NCBI RefSeq assembly: GCF_000260985.4 | Contig: NC_017857.3 | Location: forward strand, 2,489,001-2,553,000 | DNA length: 64,000 nucleotides | Source: Methylophaga nitratireducenticrescens | GTDB lineage: Bacteria > Pseudomonadota > Gammaproteobacteria > Nitrosococcales > Methylophagaceae | Reading direction: 5' to 3' | Part shown: one piece after another, positions 15,480 through 25,357 of the stretch | How positions within the stretch are numbered: the first letter of the stretch is position 1 | Layout: each line of letters begins with the position of its first letter | Made by a program: the position numbers and the translations under genes | The notes under the pieces: generated by a model | Database searches by the model: none | What the model saw: only the letters and a program-made list of their open reading frames with translations | Told to the model about the DNA's origin: nothing

Positions 15480-15953
15480 TCAGTTACGCGGATCGTCATC
15501 AGGATTAATATATTCAATACCCCATGGGCCCGTTCCATGCAGCTGAATGATGGTCTGTCCTTCTGCATAGCCAAACATGGGGTCACCGGAAGGCATGATC
15601 GCCACGCTGCCGACAGGCAGACGTTGGGTGGCATCTTTGTTGAAGGTTTTACCATGGGCAAAATGCAATGTACCTTCCAGCACGGTTACCCGTTCATAGG
15701 CAGGATGTTTATGAGGCAGAATTTCATAGCCATCCTGTAATCTAAGGCGAAAATTGAATGGCTCTTCAGCCGAAATATCACCCTCAATAAAAGCGATCTC
15801 AGCCCCCTCACCCATGGATGCGACTGGCCCCCAATTCAGTTGATCCGGTGTCATCATCATATGACCATCACCACGATAGCGATCACCCGCCAACGAACCT
15901 GATGAGATAAGCATCATACCGAGTAGTAATAGTGTGAAAATATTCGATTTCAT
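15480..15953 (-). CDS. exported cupin-domain protein
   Basis: The 157-residue protein has a signal peptide (MKSNIFTLLLLGMMLISSGSLAG, about 1-23), so it is periplasmic. The cupin barrel follows: FNFRLRLQDGYEILPHKHPAYERVTVLEGTLHFAHG with a His-x-His-x5-Glu metal site, then LPVGSVAIMPSG. The ATG at 15953 is preceded by GGAG. Small single-domain cupins of this kind have varied substrates, so no function is assigned. It stands alone between repeat-type terminators. Confidence 0.82.
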   Translation of the reverse strand: MKSNIFTLLLLGMMLISSGSLAGDRYRGDGHMMMTPDQLNWGPVASMGEGAEIAFIEGDISAEEPFNFRLRLQDGYEILPHKHPAYERVTVLEGTLHFAHGKTFNKDATQRLPVGSVAIMPSGDPMFGYAEGQTIIQLHGTGPWGIEYINPDDDPRN

Positions 15954-16602
15954 AACTGGCTCCTTCAAAGGTTAGCCCTTTGTAATTAAATAATGGAACC
16001 CGAACATGACAGAAGCTGCGTTGAGTATTCAAGGGGATTATAGGTTCTGCCAATTGATAGAGATTGGTCTGAACGTTGCAAAATTTGATAAGCCTAGAGA
16101 CAACTATTTGTCATGTTATTCCCCTTCACCAATGAGTCTAACAGGGGAAAACCGGATGCTCAAAGTCTATGATTTTTATAGGTCGTTTACAATTTGTTGG
16201 GTTTCATTGCATTCAACCCAACCTTCGACCTGTGGTTAATTTCTATAATTTAATGCGTTATTACATCCCGGGCAAAAATGCCCCGTTTATTTAAAAATCA
16301 GAAAGTTAGTATTAATTCAAATCCAGGTTGGCCAAAATACCGGGCAGAATTCACTGAACATAATTCAGGAGCAACTTAACCCATGTTGTTGTATTTTTGT
16401 TTATATAAGTTACTGTAGAAAACACTAAAGCATTTCAATTCAGTAAATCTCTAAGCAGGTTATTCGCTAGGCGAATTCATTTTTCACCTTGAGATATTGT
16501 TAGTCACATTGAATGGTTAAACCCTGCGAATTATCGAGTTAGTCATTCCAGTCTTGTCATTGCTGCAAGACATCTTCTTTAAACACTTTAAGGAAATCAC
16601 AT
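15954..16602. other. non-coding stretch with a decayed intergenic repeat
   Basis: At 16229-16311 there is a third CTGTGGTTAATTTCT unit, followed by CATCCCGGGCAAAAATGCCCCG, with a shortened hairpin. An open frame at 16006-16239 has no family features and I do not call it. The last part (about 16430-16600) is the leader of the small protein that starts at 16603; AAGGAA precedes that ATG. Confidence 0.5.
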
Positions 16603-16821
16603 ATGACACTACAACAAATCCATAAAGCAAGCTCAGTGAGTATCTTCACTATTATCGCCGCTTCTAAAAAGTCTGAATATGACGACAAAGAAGCTGAAAA
16701 ATCGCCTCAGGTTCCAAACCCTTCAAAAGGAACCTATCAACCGGCAGATGACCCGGATGATGATAAACAGAAAGAGGCCGAAAAAGCACCGCCTATGCCT
16801 CAGCCACCTACTCCTCCATAA
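16603..16821 (+). CDS. small acidic Pro-rich protein of unknown function
   Basis: The 72-residue product has a short, moderately hydrophobic N-terminus (SSVSIFTIIAAS, about 10-21) and then a charged, Pro-rich tail with a repeated pattern (DDKEAEKSPQVPNPS and DDKQKEAEKAPPMPQPP). AAGGAA precedes the ATG at a suitable distance, and a hairpin terminator follows the stop by 25 bases. It may be a small anchored or secreted protein. I do not recognise a family. Confidence 0.6.
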   Translation: MTLQQIHKASSVSIFTIIAASKKSEYDDKEAEKSPQVPNPSKGTYQPADDPDDDKQKEAEKAPPMPQPPTPP

Positions 16822-16845
16822 GCTCTAAAACAAGCAGGAATACAT

Positions 16846-16888
16846 AAAAAAATGGCCCAGTTTGAGTTAAAAACTGGGCCATTTTTAT
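16846..16888. terminator. bidirectional terminator, third member of the ATGGCCCAG hairpin family
   Basis: The hairpin AATGGCCCAGTTT-GAGTTA-AAAACTGGGCCATT has A and T runs on both sides. It lies between a plus-strand gene ending at 16821 and a minus-strand gene ending at 16903, so it can serve both. The stem matches the terminators at 13650-13690 and 15398-15441. Confidence 0.8.
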
Positions 16889-16902
16889 TCAGCTAGATAG
16901 AA

Positions 16903-17754
16903 TTAATGGTGGTGATGTTCACCCGTACCATCCACAACTTTCACAAACGGTGCCGGATATTGCAGCGTTGATTGTCCATGGCCTGCGTGAGCAGAATGAT
17001 CCATCTCATCATCCTCTTTCATCATCTCCATCTGTTGACCATGCTGATGTTGGTGGGCTTTCGGTTCACCGTGATTGCCTATGTGTTTGGCCTCATCCTC
17101 ATCTTTTGACTGGCCGTGTTGATGTTTATGCTGATGCGCTTTGGGTTGGCTATGCTCGCCAGCATGTTCGGCATCTTCAGTATCCTGCCCATGTTGATGC
17201 TGATGTGCTTTTTGCTGATCAGCTTGATCTTCAGCCAGCTCATCTAAATCTTCCATCAGATCCTTCACCGCTTTGGGGCCGGTTTCTTTGGGCATGGTGT
17301 TTTTAACTGGCTCTTCTTCAGCAATCTGGTCCCAATGCAATTCGCCTGTTTCACATTTTTGGGTAACCGGGAAATACAACACACTGGTAGCACCTACACC
17401 AACACGTCCCCGGAAGACAAATTCATCAAAATGAATATCATGCAAAGAATTACCAGACCATGTGATCTGGCGTACGGCTTCTGTTATCTCGATGCCATCG
17501 CGAAAGAAAGGGCGTTCAACCGGTTTCTTCACGATTTCTACTTGCCAGCCTGCTTTGGGCATGGGCTGAGCAAATTGCAGCCCTTCAGGAATATCTACCG
17601 TTATTGCTGTGGTAGTCGAACCATCACAACCTTGCGTAACGGTCAAAACACCTTTGTAATAGCTTCCGCTTTCGGCCTGATTCTGTTCCAGCATTACTTG
17701 AGCATTTGCCATACCGGGAACCAACATCGCCAACATAAGTAGTTTTGTTTTCAT
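16903..17754 (-). CDS. YcnI-like (DUF1775) exported protein with His-rich tail
   Basis: The 283-residue protein has a signal peptide (about 1-18, ...GMANA|QVMLEQ). Residues about 19-150 form a DUF1775/YcnI domain: YYKGVLTVTQGCDGSTTTAITVDIPEGLQFAQPMPKAGWQVE and ITWSGNSLHDIHFDEFVFRG. YcnI domains bind copper. From about 170 to the end the protein is low-complexity, with repeated HQHQHGQ and KAHQHQHG blocks and a final GEHHHH, suited to binding Cu, Ni or Zn. The tail is far longer than in typical YcnI proteins. It probably acts in periplasmic metal handling. Confidence 0.82.
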   Translation of the reverse strand: MKTKLLMLAMLVPGMANAQVMLEQNQAESGSYYKGVLTVTQGCDGSTTTAITVDIPEGLQFAQPMPKAGWQVEIVKKPVERPFFRDGIEITEAVRQITWSGNSLHDIHFDEFVFRGRVGVGATSVLYFPVTQKCETGELHWDQIAEEEPVKNTMPKETGPKAVKDLMEDLDELAEDQADQQKAHQHQHGQDTEDAEHAGEHSQPKAHQHKHQHGQSKDEDEAKHIGNHGEPKAHQHQHGQQMEMMKEDDEMDHSAHAGHGQSTLQYPAPFVKVVDGTGEHHHH

Positions 17755-17797
17755 ATTTTTTCCTTAGCCACCACTAATTGGTCATTCTATTAATAAG

Positions 17798-19810
17798 TTA
17801 CTTAAGCATATCGCGAATATTGGATAAATGCGCTTTACCACGCTCTTTTCGCTCTTCAGGATCTACCTGAGTTTTTTCGGTCATCCAGATCAGATCTTCC
17901 GGCGGTAACTCGCGAAGAAAACGACTTTCTTCACAGTCCACCTTTTCACCATAACGTTTACGGGTATTGGCCAGCGTCATCACCAGACTACGTTGTGCCC
18001 GAGTGATACCAACATACGCCAGACGCCGTTCTTCTTCGATGGAATCCTCTTCAATACTGGTTCGATGTGGCAGAATTTCTTCTTCCATACCGACAATGAA
18101 GACATGTGGGAATTCCAGTCCTTTAGCGGCATGTAATGTCATCAGATGCACCGCATCAGCCTGATTTTCATCAGCCTGCCGGTCCATGATATCCATCAGC
18201 GTTAAACGGGCAGCAATATCACCAATCGATTTTTCTTCGGTGTCCTGATCAATCATTCGTTCGATCCAGCTGACCAGTTCATCGACATTTTCCATACGAC
18301 GATTGGCTTTATTGGGATCACCACTGACCTCCTCCAGCCAGCCGCGATAATTGATTTCTTCGATCATATCCTTGATAGCGTCCAGCAGATTGCCTCGGGC
18401 AGCACGATCGGCAATATCAATCAGCCAGCGGGTAAAGACTTCCAGATTCTGCACTGATTTAGCTGGCAGGCTTTCCGCCAGTCCCATTTCAAAACAGGCG
18501 CCAAACATGCTGGTGTTGCGTTTGGCAGCGTATTCTCCAAGCGCCTGTAAGGTGGATGAACCGATACCTCGACGTGGGGTGTTAATGACTCGCAGAAACG
18601 CATTATCATCATCCTGATTGGCCAGTAGGCGCAGATAGGCCATGATGTCTTTAACTTCGACCCGTGAGAAAAACGAGGTTCCTCCGGTCAGAAAATACGG
18701 CACGTTATGTTCACGTAATACTTTTTCCAGCGAACGGGATTGATGATTACTGCGATACAAAATCGCATAGTCCTTGAAACTCGCCTGGTGTTTGAGCTTG
18801 TGATACAGCAGCTCGGAAATGACTTTTTCCGATTCATGCTCGTCATCACGACAGCCAATGATCCGAATGGCATCGCCCTCACCCATAGCGCTCCATAATC
18901 GCTTTTCAAACACGTGGGGGTTATGACTGATAAGTTTATTGGCAACACGCAGGATACGGCCCATGGAACGATAGTTCTGTTCCAGTTTAATCAGATTTAA
19001 TCGCGGAAAGTCCGTTTGCAGCTGCACCAGATTTTCAGGGCGTGCGCCACGCCAGGAATAAACCGATTGATCATCATCCCCTACCACGGTGAGCTTTTCA
19101 CGAATGCCAACCAATTGTTTAACCAACTCGTACTGACAGCCGTTGGTATCCTGGTATTCATCCACCAGCAGATAATGTATTTTCGCCTGCCATTTCTGCA
19201 AAACATCTCGATGTTCGCGAAACAGAATCACTGGCTTTAAAATCAAATCGTCAAAATCCACAGCGTTATAGGCCTGCAATGCCTGCACGTAACGTGGATA
19301 AACCCTGGCAGCAAATTCCTCTTGAGCACCATCGGCAATCTGGGCAGCTTGTTCGGGCAAAATTAGCTGGTTTTTCCAGTTTGAAATCAGGTTTTGTACT
19401 TCCTGAGCATGATCGCTGTCAGCCGCAAAATCACGGCCCATCAGATCCCGAAAAACCGCCAAAGAATCCTGGGCATCAAAAATGGAAAAACCAGGACGAT
19501 AGCCTAGCGATTTGCCATCACGACGCAGGATGTTCAAACCAAGCGTATGGAATGTGGAGACCATCAAACCACGCGCTGAAGCTTGTCGGGTAGACATCAA
19601 ATCAGCAACCCGCTCCTTCATCTCACGAGCAGCTTTATTGGTAAAGGTTACGGCAGCGATATTGCTGGCTTTCATACCGCATTGCTCGATCAGATAGGCA
19701 ATCTTACGGGTAATAACCCGCGTCTTGCCACTGCCGGCACCAGCTAACACTAACAACGGTCCATCGATGTAACGCACAGCTTCCCGCTGTTCCGGATTGA
19801 GATCTTTCAC
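17798..19810 (-). CDS. rep: ATP-dependent DNA helicase Rep
   Basis: The 670-residue superfamily 1A helicase begins LNPEQREAVRYIDGPLLVLAGAGSGKTRVITRKI with the Q motif and Walker A (23-30). Further motifs are TFTNKAAREMKERV (Ia), LLVDEYQDTN (II), VGDDDQSVYSWRGA (III), LEQNYRS (IV), LMTLHAAKGLEFPHVFIVG (V) and EERRLAYVGITRAQ (VI). Length and sequence fit Rep (about 673 residues) better than UvrD. Rep unwinds DNA 3' to 5' and clears proteins ahead of replication forks. It starts 6 bases after yifB, so they share a transcript. Confidence 0.92.
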   Translation of the reverse strand: MKDLNPEQREAVRYIDGPLLVLAGAGSGKTRVITRKIAYLIEQCGMKASNIAAVTFTNKAAREMKERVADLMSTRQASARGLMVSTFHTLGLNILRRDGKSLGYRPGFSIFDAQDSLAVFRDLMGRDFAADSDHAQEVQNLISNWKNQLILPEQAAQIADGAQEEFAARVYPRYVQALQAYNAVDFDDLILKPVILFREHRDVLQKWQAKIHYLLVDEYQDTNGCQYELVKQLVGIREKLTVVGDDDQSVYSWRGARPENLVQLQTDFPRLNLIKLEQNYRSMGRILRVANKLISHNPHVFEKRLWSAMGEGDAIRIIGCRDDEHESEKVISELLYHKLKHQASFKDYAILYRSNHQSRSLEKVLREHNVPYFLTGGTSFFSRVEVKDIMAYLRLLANQDDDNAFLRVINTPRRGIGSSTLQALGEYAAKRNTSMFGACFEMGLAESLPAKSVQNLEVFTRWLIDIADRAARGNLLDAIKDMIEEINYRGWLEEVSGDPNKANRRMENVDELVSWIERMIDQDTEEKSIGDIAARLTLMDIMDRQADENQADAVHLMTLHAAKGLEFPHVFIVGMEEEILPHRTSIEEDSIEEERRLAYVGITRAQRSLVMTLANTRKRYGEKVDCEESRFLRELPPEDLIWMTEKTQVDPEERKERGKAHLSNIRDMLK

Positions 19811-19816
19811 TAAATA

Positions 19817-21319
19817 TTAATTCGCTGTGTCGAGGCGTCGATAGCCGATGGCTTCTGTTAAATGGACTGTTTGAATGTCAGATGAACCGACCAAATCAGC
19901 AATGGTGCGGGCCACTTTTAAAATACGATGATAAGCACGCGCCGACAGACCAAAACGGCTGATAGCTTTTTCTACTAATTGAAAATCCTGATCTGACAAG
20001 GTGCAAAAAACCTCTAGTTCTTTATGTTGCAGGGACGCATTGGCTTTGTTGGCACGATCAAGTTGAATCTGCCGTGCCTGAATCACCCGCTGACGAACCA
20101 CTTCACTGGACTCAGGCGGCACATCATCAGGCTGAGGTCGCAACAGTTTTTTATCCACTGCCGGTACCTCCATTAACATATCAATGCGATCCAATAACGG
20201 GCCGGAGATCTTACCACGGTAGCGTCTGACTTGCTCTTCTGTGCAATGGCATCTTGCCTGCCCCAGATAACCACACGGACAGGGATTCATTGCGGCAACT
20301 AATTGAAATTTAGACGGAAAATCTGCTTGATTGGCAGCACGGGAAATAGTTATTTTTCCGGATTCAATTGGCTCGCGTAAAACTTCTAATACTTTACGGT
20401 CATATTCAGGCAATTCATCAAGAAATAAGACGCCGTTGTTTGCTAAAGAAATTTCACCCGGTTTAGGCTGACTGCCACCACCAACCAAAGCCACCGCCGA
20501 AGCCGTATGATGTGGCGCTCGAAAAGGTCGCTGCATCCAGTTTTCAACTTGAAATCCCGCTGATGAAATTGAATGAATGGTCGCCGTTTCAATTGCTTCC
20601 TGCTCACTCATTGGTGGCAAAATTCCCGGCAAACGACTGGCCAACATGGTTTTGCCCGTACCGGGTGGCCCGGCAAATAAAATGCTATGTGATCCAGCTG
20701 CAGCAATTTCCAGAGCTCGTCTGGCGGATGCCTGACCACGCACATCGGCTAAGTCAGCATAATTATTTTGACTATGCTGCTGTTGATTCAGATTGGCTGG
20801 TAACCGCAATTGGTCATGCAAATGTGCACAGACTTCCAACAAGGTCTTCGCAGCAAAACTCTCACCCTGTTCAGTAAGCGCCGCCTCTTCAGCATTCTCA
20901 AATGGCACCATTAATTGTCGGTTAGCCTCAGATGTGGCTAACGCAGTGGGTAATACACCTCGAACCGCACGTAATTCACCCGTCAGACCCAGCTCACCGA
21001 TAAACTCCATATTGCTTAATGATTGCACGGGTATTTGATTGGAAGCTGCCAGAATACCCAACGCTATCGGTAAATCAAAACGCCCGCCTTCTTTGGGCAA
21101 ATCTGCCGGAGCCAGATTAATAGTGATACGTTGCTGAGGAAAAGTGAACTGAGAGTTTATCAATGCCGAACGAACGCGATCCTTGCTTTCCTTCACCGCC
21201 GTTTCCGCCATGCCGACAATCGATAAACTAGGCAGACCATTGGAAAGATGCACTTCAACCGTCACTGCCTGAGCATAAATACCGGTCAAAGCACGACTGT
21301 AAACCGTGGCAATACTCAT
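19817..21319 (-). CDS. comM: YifB/ComM family Mg-chelatase-like AAA ATPase
   Basis: The 500-residue protein shows the N-terminal Lon-like fold (VEVHLSNGLPSLSIVGMAETAVKESKDRVRSALINS), the central Mg-chelatase ATPase with Walker A GPPGTGKTM and GVLFLDELPEYDRKVLEVLREP, a Cys set (NPCPCGYLGQARCHC), and the C-terminal domain (LSARAYHRILKVARTIADL). ComM is a hexameric helicase that promotes branch migration during natural transformation; yifB is the older name. It is upstream of rep in the same operon. Confidence 0.92.
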   Translation of the reverse strand: MSIATVYSRALTGIYAQAVTVEVHLSNGLPSLSIVGMAETAVKESKDRVRSALINSQFTFPQQRITINLAPADLPKEGGRFDLPIALGILAASNQIPVQSLSNMEFIGELGLTGELRAVRGVLPTALATSEANRQLMVPFENAEEAALTEQGESFAAKTLLEVCAHLHDQLRLPANLNQQQHSQNNYADLADVRGQASARRALEIAAAGSHSILFAGPPGTGKTMLASRLPGILPPMSEQEAIETATIHSISSAGFQVENWMQRPFRAPHHTASAVALVGGGSQPKPGEISLANNGVLFLDELPEYDRKVLEVLREPIESGKITISRAANQADFPSKFQLVAAMNPCPCGYLGQARCHCTEEQVRRYRGKISGPLLDRIDMLMEVPAVDKKLLRPQPDDVPPESSEVVRQRVIQARQIQLDRANKANASLQHKELEVFCTLSDQDFQLVEKAISRFGLSARAYHRILKVARTIADLVGSSDIQTVHLTEAIGYRRLDTAN

Positions 21320-21700
21320 ATTCCTTCCCTGGAAAATTAGTGTGTTTTTGATTTTAGCGGATAAGCGCTATCAGATGAAACCCAAACCAGTCTTAATCAA
21401 AACTGGTTATCATTTTTTTGTATATTTAATGCTTTGAATTCAAAGATTTTTTGTTTTGGGTTAAGCGTCCAATTTTCCTCTGGTTCTCTGGTTTGTTCAA
21501 GCAATAAGCTGTCCAAAAATTTATCTGCTTTTATATTCTGTTTGATGCTGGTTTGCTCGTTCAGTCATAAAGTCTCACTGCGTTATATGATGAGGTGTAT
21601 TCTGAAATGATGATTCTTGCCTGCCGTGGCAGTTATTTTTATTGAACTAAATCAACTCGATAAATCCCCCTTTTCCGCAACTTCTCATTCTCTCGCCTGA
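21320..21700. other. intergenic stretch without a supported gene
   Basis: The part next to 21319 must hold the promoter and leader of the minus-strand yifB-rep operon. I see no complete reading frame, RNA gene or clear terminator in the rest. Confidence 0.5.
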
Positions 21701-21967
21701 CTAGCGATCACGAGGCCAAATACTGCCAAGCAGTTCACGTCCCAGCCTTCCTAGATAGACATAGCTGCAAACAGCTAACAAAACCAGTAAAAATAACCAC
21801 CAGCTCGAGTAGATGAAACTGCAAACGGTAAGTATCAGTGCACTTAATAATGAGCCCACCAAAGCCCACAGGTATAGGATCTGTCCAAGACCATTCCCAC
21901 CTTTAAAAACAAAGAGCAGGTATTTATCAACGACTGATTCCGGTTGTCTGATATTACTTTCTGTCAT
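21701..21967 (-). CDS. small two-helix membrane protein of unknown function
   Basis: The 88-residue product (MTESNIRQPESVVDKYLLFV...) has two long hydrophobic segments, about 32-52 (ILYLWALVGSLLSALILTVC) and 55-75 (YSSWWLFLLVLLAVCSYVYL). The ATG at 21967 follows GGGGAG on the minus strand, which supports it over an upstream in-frame start. It is divergent from the LysR gene at 22088, with 120 bases between, so that regulator could control it. I do not recognise the family. Confidence 0.6.
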   Translation of the reverse strand: MTESNIRQPESVVDKYLLFVFKGGNGLGQILYLWALVGSLLSALILTVCSFIYSSWWLFLLVLLAVCSYVYLGRLGRELLGSIWPRDR

Positions 21968-22087
21968 GATGATTCTCCCCGCACAACTTATCATGTCATT
22001 ACTTTAAGCTTTTCCCTTTAGATTACACAAACTAAAAATTATCATCGATAATATGACAAATTGTTATACATGTTTATGGAGTTGATT

Positions 22088-22963
22088 ATGGATACCGAGT
22101 TTGTCCGCACTTTTCTGAAAATTGTTGATACTGGAAGTTTTATTTCAGCAGCAAAGAGTCTCCATCTGACACAAGCAGCCGTGAGTCGAAGAATACGTTC
22201 ACTGGAAGAATATATGGGCTGTGAACTTTTCGTTCGCAACAGATCGGGTGCCAGTCTGACGGCGAGCGGTAGACGCTTTCTACAGTATGGGGTCAATATC
22301 GTCCAAACACTTGAACATGCAAGGTATGAAGTGGGTATTGCCCCTTCATTTAACGGATCGCTGGTTGTTGGTGGACGTTTTGGATTGTGGCAGGGCCTGT
22401 TAATTGATTGGCTAGATATCTTGAGTACTCAACTACCTCAAAGTCAGATTCGGGCTCTCACAGGTTTTGAAGATGGATTGATGCAGAGCTTGGTAGATGG
22501 CAGTATGGATATCGGTATTATGTACACGCCCCAGCATAGACCCACCTTACAGGTGGAAAGACTGCTGGAAGAAGAGCTTATTTTGGTCACCACTGAAAAA
22601 CTTGCAGGAAATCCGCCGAATCCTGCGAACTATGTTCATGTTGACTGGGGACCAGAATTCCGTTCGCAACTTAATGTCAACTTACCGGAACTGAGTAGCC
22701 CTCGTGTGACAGTTGGAATCAGTTGGCTGGGTTTACAACGAATCCTTCAGTCTGGAGGCTCAGGCTATTTTCCCCGTCGGCTGGTTACTGAGTTGATACA
22801 GAACAAACAGTTATACTCTGTAGAAGCTGCTCCGAGTTTCAAGCTGCCTGTTTATGTTGTTTATCCAAACCATCAGGAAAACCCGTTAATTTCCACCGCC
22901 ATAGCGTTGCTGCATCAAACAACAGAATCCATTCTGAATGACACTGAAAACCAGACAGCTTAA
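22088..22963 (+). CDS. LysR-type transcriptional regulator
   Basis: The 291-residue protein begins with the LysR winged HTH: EFVRTFLKIVDTGSFISAAKSLHLTQAAVSRRIRSLEEYMGCELFVRN. A substrate-binding domain follows from about residue 88. The ATG at 22088 follows GGAG; an earlier in-frame start adds only nine residues without a better site. The effector cannot be predicted. It is divergent from the small membrane protein gene and convergent with the chemotaxis receptor gene, with only 2 bases between the stops. Confidence 0.85.
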   Translation: MDTEFVRTFLKIVDTGSFISAAKSLHLTQAAVSRRIRSLEEYMGCELFVRNRSGASLTASGRRFLQYGVNIVQTLEHARYEVGIAPSFNGSLVVGGRFGLWQGLLIDWLDILSTQLPQSQIRALTGFEDGLMQSLVDGSMDIGIMYTPQHRPTLQVERLLEEELILVTTEKLAGNPPNPANYVHVDWGPEFRSQLNVNLPELSSPRVTVGISWLGLQRILQSGGSGYFPRRLVTELIQNKQLYSVEAAPSFKLPVYVVYPNHQENPLISTAIALLHQTTESILNDTENQTA

Positions 22964-22965
22964 CG

Positions 22966-24666
22966 TTACGAAATTTTAAATTGTCTGACCATTGCTGTAA
23001 GTTCTTCACTCAGTTTGGCAATTTCCTGGCTGGCTTTGGAAACTTGTTCCGAACCTTCTGCAGTGCTTTCTGACACGTATTGAATTGTTTGGATATTCCT
23101 GTTGATATCATTGACCACCTGACTTTGTTCTTCTGCCGCTGTGGTAATTGATAAGTTCATTTCTGTGATAGCTCTTACTGACTGCGTGATCGCCTGTAAA
23201 GAATCTGTCGCTTCAGTCCCTTTGGCAACTAGCTGGGTGATGCTGGATTGGTTTTGTTCCATGGATTGAACCGCATTATCTGAGCCGGCCTGCAGTGTGG
23301 AAATAAGTGATTCAATTTCTTGTGTAGATTGTTGGGTCCGTTGTGCAAGTGTACGAACTTCATCGGCCACAACCGCAAAACCACGCCCCTGATCCCCGGC
23401 TCTGGCCGCTTCTATAGCCGCATTCAGTGCCAAAAGATTTGTTTGTTCGGCGATATTTTTGATGACATCCAGAATAAGCCCGATGTTTTCGCTATCCATT
23501 TTCACCTTTCTAATCACATCAGATGAATCATTGATCTCAGAAGCTAACGCATTGATTGATGTAATGATTTGCTCAACAACGTTTCTTCCAACATTTGAAT
23601 CGGTTTCACCTTTGTGGGCTGCATTTGATGCTTTCTCTGCATTCGCTGCCACTTCTTCTACCGTTGCCGTCATTTGAGTAATGGCAGTGGCAACCTGTAC
23701 TGTTTCATTTTTCTGTTTTGCAATATTGGTATTGGTTGTTTCACTGACTACCGAGGTTTCTTCAGCGGCGGTAGATAACTGCTCTGATGCAGAAGTGATT
23801 CCAAGAACCAGCTCCTGAAGCTTTTCCACAAACGAATTAAATACACTGCCCATAGCACCAACTTCATCTTTGCTGGTGAAGGTCATTCGTCTGGTGAGAT
23901 CGTTATCCTGCGCCATTGCGCTGAGGGTGTTCATAACGTCCTTGATTGGGCGGACAATGTTATTAATGATAATCTTTGATATGAGCACGCCGATAATTAA
24001 AGATACAGCGGCAATTGCTATCAGGTTGAAAACACCGCTTGTCTGCTTCTGTTCAACATTGCTGACAGCACGTTGTGAGATATTATCAATACTCAACTGC
24101 ATCGCTGCCAATGTCAGGAATAAATCTGCTTCAATATTTTTGAGTTCCCGCTGTTCTTCTTCAGACAAATAACCACCACCGGACATGCTGCCGCCGCGTT
24201 TAATGATTTTGATGGCGGCATCGACATAAGTTTGATAATTCTGCTGTTGCTGAACAACTTTTTCAGTGTTATCGGCCATGCTTGTCACATCAACTAACAT
24301 ATCAGCTTGCAGATCGGTGCTATTGGCTTGTTCCAGAATTTGTACAATTTCACTCAAAACAAGTTGGTTCTCAGCGGTGATATCTTCTATCTCAGCAAAA
24401 TGTGACTTGATGATACTTCTTGGTGCTCCGGAACGCGCATCCAGTAAGAGTGCTTGTAAAACAGCCGATTTTTTATACTGAAGTTCGCTTGTCTTCGCGA
24501 CACGTCGTTCCAGCGGGATAACCATCTCATTCATTACCGAAAACTCTTCGGCAATGTCTCGCATCTTTAAAATTGCAAACGCAGCAATAAAGAGCTGTGC
24601 AATCGTTAAAGCAATAACCACTGTAAAAATCTTCTTGCCAATCGACAGGTTATTTAAAAACTTCAT
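22966..24666 (-). CDS. methyl-accepting chemotaxis protein
   Basis: The 566-residue receptor has a first transmembrane segment at about 12-32, a periplasmic four-helix-bundle-like sensor domain (about 33-210), a second transmembrane segment at about 213-235 ([20 protein letters not shown]), a HAMP domain ([23 protein letters not shown]) and a long cytoplasmic signalling domain. The hairpin tip reads [40 protein letters not shown], which binds CheA and CheW. The ligand is unknown. No chemotaxis operon lies within the window. Confidence 0.92.
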   Translation of the reverse strand: MKFLNNLSIGKKIFTVVIALTIAQLFIAAFAILKMRDIAEEFSVMNEMVIPLERRVAKTSELQYKKSAVLQALLLDARSGAPRSIIKSHFAEIEDITAENQLVLSEIVQILEQANSTDLQADMLVDVTSMADNTEKVVQQQQNYQTYVDAAIKIIKRGGSMSGGGYLSEEEQRELKNIEADLFLTLAAMQLSIDNISQRAVSNVEQKQTSGVFNLIAIAAVSLIIGVLISKIIINNIVRPIKDVMNTLSAMAQDNDLTRRMTFTSKDEVGAMGSVFNSFVEKLQELVLGITSASEQLSTAAEETSVVSETTNTNIAKQKNETVQVATAITQMTATVEEVAANAEKASNAAHKGETDSNVGRNVVEQIITSINALASEINDSSDVIRKVKMDSENIGLILDVIKNIAEQTNLLALNAAIEAARAGDQGRGFAVVADEVRTLAQRTQQSTQEIESLISTLQAGSDNAVQSMEQNQSSITQLVAKGTEATDSLQAITQSVRAITEMNLSITTAAEEQSQVVNDINRNIQTIQYVSESTAEGSEQVSKASQEIAKLSEELTAMVRQFKIS

Positions 24667-24845
24667 TCATTATCCCGATAATTAAATAATTGATATTCCG
24701 CTATTACTGATGCAGTGTTAGCCGAAGAGACTGAAGATTATAACGGCAGATAAAGGATAAACCTGAGAAATATTCCTAAAATAACGTTATTACAAAGCGG
24801 TCATTCAGTCTAAGTTTCTCAGGGCAGTGCCCTTCATTTCACATG

Positions 24846-25357
24846 ATGAACAAATCGAAAACGAGAGACTGGCTGGTATTAAAATTAGAATGTGATATCA
24901 GTGAAAACTATTTTGCCCGTGGCAGCGTCGATTTTGAAATTGATGATTTTGAAGAACTGGATTTACGGGCAATTGCCACCGCCAGTCCGGGTCGCGGTTT
25001 TTTATTCAGGAACCGGATTTAATCTTTAAAGGCTTTGCCGGTGTGGGTTATCGGTTTGAAAGTTACTCTGATGGCACCACTGAAAAAGATCCAACCGGTG
25101 TTTTAGGCTACGAAACCAATTATAACCTCAACAGCCGTCTGAATCTATTTCATGATTTAACTTATTACCCTTCGTTTAGCAGCCCCGGACAGAATTATCT
25201 GCTGGTCACCAACTTTGGTGCTGAAATGCCGATTACCAATGACGAAGCCTGGAAGTTACGGGCCAGTCTACGTAGCCAGTACAACAGTCAACCGGCTCTT
25301 GATGCAGAAACGACTGATACCAATTATCGGCTGAATCTGGTTTACGATTGGGAATAA
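24846..25357 (+). pseudogene. DUF481 (YdiY-like) outer-membrane protein gene, truncated and frameshifted
   Basis: Two frames together encode the second half of a DUF481 beta-barrel protein. The first gives NYFARGSVDFEIDDFEELDLRAIATASPGRG and stops at about 25021. A shift of one base in the T run of GGTTTTTTATTCAGG joins it to EPDLIFKGFAGVGYRFESYSDG..., which continues to LVYDWE at 25357. The N-terminal half and signal peptide are missing. Its end overlaps the end of the LysR gene ptxE by 16 bases on the opposite strand. Confidence 0.75.

Noticed and set aside
16006-16239. 77-codon plus-strand frame
   Set aside because: It runs into the dispersed CTGTGGTTAATTT repeat and shows no protein features.
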